Assembly (NCBI GenBank): GCA_030683605.1 | Contig: JAUXPL010000046.1 | Location: 1-46,094 of the forward strand | DNA from: Candidatus Altimarinota bacterium | Lineage (GTDB): Bacteria; Patescibacteriota; Gracilibacteria; BD1-5; UBA6164 | DNA length: 46,094 bases | Reading direction: 5' to 3' | Part shown: positions 38,271-46,094 of the stretch, in pieces | Layout of the letters: the number at the start of each line of letters is the position of its first letter | Numbering within the stretch: the stretch's first letter is position 1 | Notes under the pieces: model-generated | The model's database searches: none | What the model was told of the DNA's origin: nothing | The model's input: only the letters and a program-made list of their open reading frames with translations | Program-made: the position numbers and the translations under genes

Positions 38271-38876
38271 ATGAAAATAACTTTACATACTTGAGAAACT
38301 TATGAAGTTGAATTACCTGAAACTTCTCATACTTATGAGGAGATTTTAAGTGAGCTTGAGAAAAAAAGTGAAGATGCTCATAAATATTTATTGAGACTAG
38401 TAAAAGAGTGGCCTCAAACAAAACAAGTTGTTCAATATTTTTATGAATATATATTTGCTACTAATTATAAAGATGCAGAAAAATGATTTATAAAAAGTTT
38501 ACTTAATTTCCCATCTACATATGAAGCTGAACAAGTTATATTTTCATTGTTTGATGTTACAGGTAGTTTATGAATTCCTGCATTAATATGAAAAGAATAT
38601 TTAGAATTAAAATGAATTATAGAGCCTGTATGTACACTTATATGAGATATAAAAGAATTTGGAAATTGATACAATAACATTTGACTAATATCATGGAAAC
38701 AAATTAGAATAGTATTAGAAGATTGTCAAAAATCATTTAATACACTTGTAACATGGGAAAAAAAAATTCATGAAGTAGAGTATTTTTCAAATAAAGTAAG
38801 CAAATTATATGAAAAATACCCTGAACTTTGAGACAGAGTACTTTACGAAAAAATAGATGAGCTTGAAAATTTCTAA
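38271..38876 (+). CDS. Hypothetical helical protein (201 aa)
   Basis: Starts MKITLHTGETYEVELPETSH and continues as soluble helices (EEILSELEKKSEDAHKYLLR; WPQTKQVVQYFYEYIFATNY). It has UGA glycines and no cysteine or membrane motif. A helical TPR-like layout (about 35-residue periodicity) is possible. Family not recognised. It stands alone, with a terminator about 90 bases after its stop. Confidence 0.65.
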
Positions 38877-38963
38877 TCTAAATATAGGAGACTAAAAGAC
38901 AATCAATAAATAATATACAAAATAAAATTCGTGAACTTGAAAATCAAAAATGATTCAAAAAAC

Positions 38964-38993
38964 AAAAACCCTCAATAAAATGAGGGTTTTTAC
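38964..38993 (+). terminator. Terminator before nth
   Basis: AAAAACCCTCA and TGAGGGTTTTT form an 11-bp stem with loop ATAAAA. It closes the unit of the 201-aa protein. Confidence 0.8.
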
Positions 38994-39058
38994 ATTTTTA
39001 TTTTTTAAATACTATATTATGAATATTATATGTAAAAATAATAAATTAATAAAACATA

Positions 39059-39694
39059 ATGTTAAAAAAAGATATAGATTTTTTTGCTACTACATTGTAC
39101 AATATGTATCCAAATGCAAAAACTGAACTAGAATATAATAATGATTTTCAGCTACTTATTGCTATTTTGATGTCAGCACAAACTACTGATAAACAAGTAA
39201 ATAAAGTAAATGAAAAATTTTTCAAAGTACTAGTAAAACCACAAGATTGAGTGGATATGTGAATAGAATTAATAAAATCATATATTAATACTATATCATT
39301 TTTCAATAATAAAGCTCAAAATATTTACAAAACATGCAAAATATTATCAGAACAAAATTTAGATGAATTTGATACACTCGAAAAACTTACTTCGTTAGCA
39401 TGAGTATGAATAAAAACCGCTAAAGTTTTCCTAGCTGTAACAAAAGACGCTCCATATTTAGCCGTAGATACTCATGTACATAGAGTATTAAATAGAGTAT
39501 GACTAGTAAAAACAAAATCACCTGAAGAAACAGATAAAATAGCTGAAAATATATTTACAAAACAAAATTTAGCAGATTTACATCACTCTCTTATCCTATT
39601 TGGTAGATATCATTGTACAGCAACAAGAAAGCCAAAATGTAAAACCTGTCCACTACTAGAAAAATGTAGTTATAAAAATAAAAATATCAGTTAA
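39059..39694 (+). CDS. nth: Endonuclease III
   Basis: A 211-aa DNA glycosylase/AP lyase for oxidised pyrimidines. The helix-hairpin-helix is LTSLAGVGIKTAKVFL with the catalytic Lys, followed by YLAVDTHVHRVLNRVG with the catalytic Asp. The C-terminal Fe-S loop C-x6-C-x2-C-x5-C appears as CTATRKPKCKTCPLLEKC. Two UGA glycines fall in the HhH turn (GVGIK), so UGA-to-glycine decoding is needed for function. Confidence 0.96.
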
Positions 39695-39769
39695 AAATTG
39701 ATATTTTTTTGCATTATAATTAATTATATAATAATATTAATATATAAATTTTATTACTAATATTTTTAA

Positions 39770-42700
39770 ATGAAAAGACTAAAAAAAATTGTTGCGAAAA
39801 TATCAATTGTTGCAATATTATTAAATACTACATTAGCTGCTATAGCATTAGAAACACAATATAATTTTGATAATAATAATACATCAAATGTATATGCTTT
39901 TAATTGAGTTTCAAGCCCTAACTACTTGAATTGATCAAATTTAGATTTAACAAAATCAAATTCTAATATACTTAGATGGAGATGAAATTGAAATGGTTGG
40001 TGAATTGATTCATGAGAAAAATGAAATGACAAATTGGAAATAAATTCAAATGAAGCAATATGATTCAATTTATGAACAACTACTTCAACTGCATGATTTA
40101 ATATAAAACATGACAAAGATAATAAACATAATTATGAAAATTTTCAATTCAAAGCATTTGCTTCGAATTTTGCACCAGTTACAATTACTACAAGTTTTGA
40201 CAGTCATGATCAAGCTAAAACTAATGTAACTATAAAATCATCAAATCAATTTCAATATGTAGTGATGATTTGAAGTACTGATTGATTAAATATTTTATCT
40301 GATTCTGATGTAACTACTTGATGTTCTGGTGGTTCTACAGTATCTAATTTAACAAAAAAATGATTTCCATTAAGTACTTATATGTCAGGAAGTTATTTGA
40401 ATTTCACTCAAACTTCATTAGCATTTTGAGGTTCTCAAAATAATCCTATAGATTGGTGAATACAAACTTCAGCATGAGATAAATCAAGAGTAGATCCAAA
40501 TGAAGTATTTGCATTAGATTTTTGATCTACATCAGTAAAATCTAGTGTATATATAAAAGACTTAAATAATAGATGAACAAATATATGAGTAAATATTAAA
40601 GCATTTGATGTAAATTTACAAGAAATAACATGAATATCAAAAACTATATCAGCATCTTCTAATCCAGTAACTTGAAGTTTAAAAATAGATATAACTGCTC
40701 CAAGTGCATATAGATATATAACACTTAATCCAGTAGATTCTAATAATATATTTTCAGTTTATGATACTATAGATGTTTATGATTATAGTTGTGGTAAAAT
40801 GACTAATGATTTCAGACTACAAAATGAAAACTGACCTTTAAATGAACCTGGTGATCAAGTAAAATATTTTGTAGAAATATGAAACCCTTGAAATGTTGAT
40901 TTAACATGAATAAATGTAAATATAAATATACCTAGTCAATTTATAAATTTATGAAATATCATTATACCATCGTGATCAACAAATAACTCAAATACAAATA
41001 CTGTTTCTATTTCTGGAATAAATGTAGCAGTATGAACAACTAAATTAGTAACATATACTGTAAATGTTAATACATGAGTTTCTTGAAATATAGATACCTT
41101 AGTAAATGTTTCTGACTCAAATGAATGAGTTGCATGATGAACATGAACAATTGTATTTAATGTATGAACACCTGATATTACAAGTAATATTACAAGTTTA
41201 GATATAAACTGAGGAGATTTAGTTGCTTGAGATATAGTTGCTAATACATGAACAATAACAAATATTTGAAATGCTATTTGAAATGATGTAAATGTAACAA
41301 TTAACTATTGAACAGGTACTAGCTATCAATCGTGAAGTTTAAATTTCAATGAAGCTAGTTTAGATTGAACTACTATATGAAGTTCGATAATTTCATCTTC
41401 AATTACCATTAATGATACAAACAAAACTATAGTATTCACAATAAAAGATTTACCAGTAAATATTCCAGAAATAATCAGATTTAACACAATTGTAAATTGA
41501 ACATGATCTATTGTAAATAAATTAAATTTAAATATGGAATGATGATTTACACAAGAACAAACAAGTAATCCAATCATAATAACAACTACAAATCATAATC
41601 CTATCGCAAATGATGATAACTTTTCTACTTCTGAAGATACTCCTATAAATATAGATGTTTTATTAAACGATACAGATTCTGATAATGATAATTTAAGTAT
41701 TATTTCTGTAACATGATCTACTAATTGAACTGCTCTAATAAACTGAACATGAATTTTATTTACTCCTAGTACAAATTATTACTGAACATGAAGTTTTTCA
41801 TATACTATAAGTGACAATAATTGATGAACATCTACTGCTAATGTATATATTCTAATTAACTCTGTAAATGACAATCCTATTGCAAATGATGATAGTGCTA
41901 TTACACAAATGAATTGAAATGTAACAATATATGTATTATCAAATGATTCTGATATTGAAAATAATACACTTACTATTCAGTGAATATCAAATGAAACTAA
42001 CTGAACAGCAAATATATCTTGAACAACTATTATTTTCACTCCAAATACTGATTTTGTATGAACTTGAAGTTTTAGTTATACGATAAATGACTGAAATTGA
42101 TGAACAGCAACAGCTAATGTACAAATAACTATTACTAATTCTCCTGCAATAAATATATCTACTATAGCAAGTGATGATGTAATAAATATGATTGAACATA
42201 ATCAAAATTTAACTATAACATGAATAACTGTAAATGTAGAAGACTGAAATATTGTTAGTTTAGTTTTGAACTGAAATACATATACATGAACTGTAAATAA
42301 TTGAGAATATTCTATAAATGTAAATTCTTGAGATGTTTCAAATTTAGTAAACAACAATAATTATACAGTTTCTGCTAATGTATCTAATAGTTTAGATATA
42401 AATGCAACAGAATATACAAGAAGTATAAATGTAAAACTTACTCCTCCAGCTATAAAGATATTATCACCTAAATCATGAGAAATAATGATTACAGATAATG
42501 TATCTGGAACATGAACAAATGTATGAGATAATGTATATTTAACTTGAACTACAAATTTTTGAGATACTTTTAATTGTAACACAACAGTTTTATCAAATCT
42601 TACATGGAAATGTAATTTATGAATCTGAAATAATCATGACTGAAAAATTATTAGTATAGAATCAAGAGAATATGATATATATTGAAATTACTGAGATAAT

Positions 42701-44701
42701 AACACATATTGAATAACTTTAAAACTTACTCCACCTCCAATTAATAACTCAAATTTTGGTATAGATTCACAAATAAAACTATGAACTTGAAATATACTTG
42801 AATTGGAATCAAATTGTACAGGTTCTGGAACTTTCATAGATGTATATAATGATAATATAATTCCAAATCCTACAACATATGAATGTAATTGAGAATGAGA
42901 TGTTACTATAAATCTACATATGAATCCATGATTAGAATGAACTATTCAAGAATTCAAAGTAAAAAGAAGAGATAATTTTTGAAATGTAATAGAATGAGAT
43001 ACTAAATCAGTATGACTTGATGACTTAGATTGAATATCAAAAGAAATTGAAAATGATTGACCAAATTGATGAGATTGAAATTGAGATTGAAAATTGGATT
43101 CAACACAACCAAATGTTACTTCTATAGTTAACATAAATAATTCTAAATATAACTCTCTTTCATTAACATGAAGTGATTGTAGATATATTTCAAAATTTGA
43201 AAACATAAGTGAAAATAATTTATCTACAAAAGATCCACTAAATAGAAGCTATCCTCTATGATTATGGAATATAAATATTGAATGTATTAATCCTTGAGAT
43301 ACTGCTTATATAAGTATCTATTTAGATAATTTATATGATACTTCAGGATGGGGATATAGAAAATATAATGAAACAACTAATGTTTATAAAGATATATCAA
43401 ATATTATTACATATACTACTGAATTAGTATGAACTAAAAATGTTACAGTTGTAAACTATAATATTACAGATTGATGAGAACTTGATGATGATTGAGTTGC
43501 AAATAGATACATAGTTGATCCAGCTTGACCAACAATGATTATTACACCTAATACACCAACAAATAGTATAAATAATAATTTATGAGGATGAAGTAGTAAT
43601 TGATTACCAATTACTAATAAAATAAGCATTAAAGACAATCCCAAAAACACTGTAGAACTTATTTGAAATAATGAAAATGAAGAAAGTAATAATACAAATA
43701 ATAATAAATTATTTAATATAAATCTAGAAAATCTTAAAGAATCATATTTAATAATGAAAAATGATTTAAATAGATTAAATGAAGATAATAATAAAGCAAA
43801 AGAAATAAATGGAAATAAATGATACTCTCTTCTTAATAAATTACCAAATATACTACCAAAAACTTGATCAGATATTTCATTAAAAATTAATACACTTGAT
43901 AAAGAAAAAATAGAAACAAAATTACCAGAATGGATAAAATCAGATTGATTATCTCAAAACGAAGATTTATCTTATTGGTTAAATAAATTACCATACGAAC
44001 AAGATAAAAAAGAAAATGAATATATTGTTTTACCAAGTATAGGTATGATAGTACCTATAAAGTCTGTAGAAAATAACAATTCTGATTATGATAAATTAAT
44101 CAATTGAAAAGAAATTGAATTCAATAATTATCTGAAAAATTGAGCAATGAAATATCCATGAACATCTAGTAATAGCTATTGAGAATTATGAAATACAGTA
44201 ATATTCTGACATAGTTCATATTGGAAAAAAGATGATGGTAGATATAAAACAGCTTTTCAATCAATTATTTGACTTGATCAAAATGATGAAATTTTGATTT
44301 ATAAAAAAGATATTAACAATTGAGAATACAAAATTTTTAAATATATAGTTGAAAATTCATACGAAACTAAAGCATCTGATACTAGCATATTAAAAGAAAC
44401 AGATTGAAAAAATTTGACTCTATTCACATGTACACCAATCTGATGAATAGAGTGAAGATGGATAGTAAGAGCAAAATATGTAGAAAAAGAAACTAATACA
44501 AATGTATTTTCTATAAAAATAATAAATCTAACTAATAAATTATTAAATAAAATAAATAAATTAGATGACAATAAGAGAAAACAAACAATTATATATATTT
44601 ATAGTATTTTGTTATGAAATAATGAAAAGAAAATAAGTATAAAAAATGAAAATGATTTAAGATATATTAAAAATGAATTATTAAAAAATTATTTTAATTA
44701 A
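39770..44701 (+). CDS. Giant cadherin/Ig-repeat surface protein with internal LPKTG and C-terminal sortase domain
   Basis: A 1643-aa open frame (UGA = Gly). A signal peptide (MKRLKKIVAKISIVAILLNT) is followed by long Asn/Thr/Gly-rich beta repeats, including two 92-residue cadherin-like units starting NPIANDD at 610 and 702 with LNDTDSDNDNL and GTGSFSYTISDNNGG. A flexible Asn-rich linker, LPKTG at 1362-1366, and a sortase domain at about 1400-1600 follow. The sortase has His1481 (GHSSYW), Cys1554 (LFTCTP) and Arg1563 (EGRWIV). No membrane helix or charged tail follows LPKTG. A fused substrate and sortase acting in cis is inference. Confidence 0.85.
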
Positions 44702-44703
44702 TC

Positions 44704-44750
44704 AAAAAAAAATGGAAAAAGAACAAAATTCAGTTTCCATTTTTTTTGTT
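44704..44750 (+). terminator. Terminator of the sortase-fusion gene
   Basis: AAAAAAAATGGAAA pairs with TTTCCATTTTTTTT around a 15-base loop, immediately after the TAA. Confidence 0.75.
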
Positions 44751-44793
44751 TTTAAGTATTCTTACAATAAATATATATAATAATAATTTAAAT

Positions 44794-45810
44794 ATGAGAA
44801 TATCGTGGATAGATAATCTGAGATGATTATGAATAATATTAATAGTACTTTGACATAGTTTTTTCCCTGATAATAGCTTACTTGTTAGATATTTATTTTC
44901 TTTTCATGTAATACTTTTTTTCTTTTTATCTGGTTATTTATACAATGATGAAAAACACAATGATATAATAGTATTTATAAAAAATAAATTAAATAGACTT
45001 ATTGTCCCTTTTATAGCTTTTAACATAATTATGTTTTCATACTATAAATTTGCTCACATCGTATTTTGAGAAGAATACTATGTATGATTAACACAATTTA
45101 TTAAATGATTGTTATACTGAATATATATTCCAACTCACCCAGATTTAATCTTGGCAAATGTACCGACTTGGTTTTTGGTTTCATTATTTATGGTAAGTAT
45201 TTATTATTTTGTGATTAATAAATTTATAAAAAATAGGTATTACAGAATAGCCTTTCTTTTCATACTTTCTATACTGATTTTTATAGAATCAAAAAACATT
45301 ACATTTAGACTTCCATGGAGTATGGAAATATCTGTTATGGCAACATTGTTTTATTGATTATGACATAGTTTCAAAAGTGAAATAACAAATTTCGTATCAA
45401 AAATAAATTATTATTATTTGATATTAATACCTATATTAGTATGAATAAATCTATATAGCCCTAGCTCTACAAATTTTTCTACTAATTTCTACTGAACAAA
45501 TTACCCTATATTTCTAATAGATTGAATAACAGGAACATTAACATTTGTGATATTTTCTAAGCTAATTTGAGATAATAAAATACTTAGCTATTTATGAAAA
45601 AATTCTGTGATAGTTCTAGGTATGGAATGGTTAAAAATACTAATTTTAATACAAATAATTAGATTTTCATTTGGTCAATTAGTAATGGAAAAGTCATACT
45701 TGATTTGATTTGTACAACTATTTTCTACAATTATAGTTTTGTTCCCTATAATATTTATTATAAATAAATATTTACCATTTTTACTTGGTTTTAATAAAAA
45801 AGAGAAATAA
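44794..45810 (+). CDS. Acyltransferase 3 family membrane protein
   Basis: A 338-aa protein with about ten membrane segments. It starts RISWIDNLRGLGIILIVLGHSFF, the acyltransferase-3 N-terminal pattern (DxLRGxA...VxxGH) with the catalytic-site histidine in LGHS. LFSFHVILFFFLSGYLY and VPTWFLVSLF match the following family motifs. OafA-type enzymes O-acetylate or O-succinylate cell-surface sugars. With a GT-B glycosyltransferase 9 kb away, surface glycan decoration is plausible. It follows the sortase-fusion gene across a terminator. Confidence 0.9.
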
Positions 45811-45956
45811 ATAGCTCAAAAAATAATCCATATCCTGCCATAAAATATACACATTCGGATAAAAAAAGCAGAAATTAGAAAAGAAATAAGGTCAAAAACT
45901 CTCTATCACCTCAGATGATAAATACATTCTTGCATAAATCTTTTATTTATTATATT

Positions 45957-45997
45957 AAAAAATAGGAATAGTATTCATTATACTATTCCTATTTTAA
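45957..45997. terminator. Strong hairpin terminator
   Basis: AAAATAGGAATAGTA and TACTATTCCTATTTT form a 15-bp stem. It lies 26 bases past the stop of the minus-strand partial gene at 46023, and after the plus-strand acyltransferase gene. Bases 45811-45956 hold nothing recognisable. Confidence 0.8.
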
Positions 45998-46022
45998 GTA
46001 GATTATTAAAAATAATGTATTT

Positions 46023-46094
46023 TTAATTTGTAACATTAACAGTTTTTATTACTGTTTTATTTACTGCTGCATCTGTCAAATCAGAATCAAATAA
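46023..46094 (-). CDS. C-terminal end of a gene that continues beyond the window
   Basis: Twenty-three residues before the TAA read LFDSDLTDAAVNKTVIKTVN and VTN on the minus strand. The frame is open to the window edge and is followed by a terminator. Thr/Val alternation suggests a beta strand, but the piece is too short to identify. Confidence 0.45.
   Translation of the reverse strand, partial: LFDSDLTDAAVNKTVIKTVNVTN

Noticed and set aside
40000-44600. Several minus-strand ORFs of 60-90 aa
   Set aside because: They are shadows of the 1643-aa gene; they lack start context and resemble no family.
1-46094. UGA read as tryptophan (Mycoplasma-type code)
   Set aside because: UGA columns fall on conserved glycines (SGGVDS, GVGIK, GGPPCQ) and UGG still encodes conserved tryptophans such as WCGPC.

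Overview
The window is about 75% A+T and comes from an organism that reads UGA as glycine (genetic code 25). This points to Absconditabacteria (SR1) or Gracilibacteria (BD1-5). Read with UGA as stop, most genes here fall to pieces. Read as glycine, UGA falls on diagnostic glycines: the PP-loop SGGVDS of MnmA, the GGPPCQ of a cytosine methyltransferase, Walker A regions and Nudix boxes. All CDS coordinates below use UGA = Gly, with stops only at TAA and TAG.

Left part (1-17.7 kb) is mostly host-like core. It holds a LysM/CHAP cell-wall hydrolase, rplU, tRNA-Gln, a 4-TM protein, glmS, a minus-strand run of secE-nusG-membrane protein-greA-PAP2-like, a LemA-like protein preceded by a possible structured RNA, an LPATG surface protein, a pilin-like protein, two small ORFs and pilB. 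These are followed by recQ, an unrecognised 491-aa protein and mnmA. GC-rich palindromic repeats encoding PHPSPLPRGEG-like peptides interrupt recQ, mnmA and a UPF0489-like gene without breaking the frame. In recQ they bracket a DUF559 nuclease-like domain.

Middle part (17.9-33.6 kb) is accessory. A truncated DinD-like gene is followed by a HaeIII-type restriction endonuclease and its methyltransferase. Across the pair glycine is almost always GGN, with UGA only at two invariant glycines of the methyltransferase. A possible antitoxin/PIN pair and csaA follow. Then comes a roughly 10.6-kb block bounded by 158-bp near-identical copies of the csaA 3' end. It carries three Nudix hydrolases, a B12-binding radical SAM protein, a SPASM radical SAM protein and a protein with two PanD-like domains. 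The rest of the block holds a DUF389 membrane protein, a Ham1-like NTPase, an ABC transporter remnant and hypotheticals. Two full and one half attC-like palindromes, all in the same orientation, lie after the restriction locus and after two of the Nudix genes, which suggests cassette-type acquisition. No integrase is in the window.

Right part (33.6-46.1 kb) returns to host-like genes: membrane proteins, a GT-B glycosyltransferase, hrcA, thioredoxin, a UPF0489-like gene, nth, a 1643-aa cadherin-like surface protein ending in a sortase domain, and an acyltransferase-3 protein.

The most novel candidate system is the 24.5-28.8 kb cluster. It pairs two different radical SAM enzymes with a tandem PanD-like protein in which each half keeps a different part of the decarboxylase active site, and ends in a Nudix hydrolase. 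Its product cannot be told from sequence alone.
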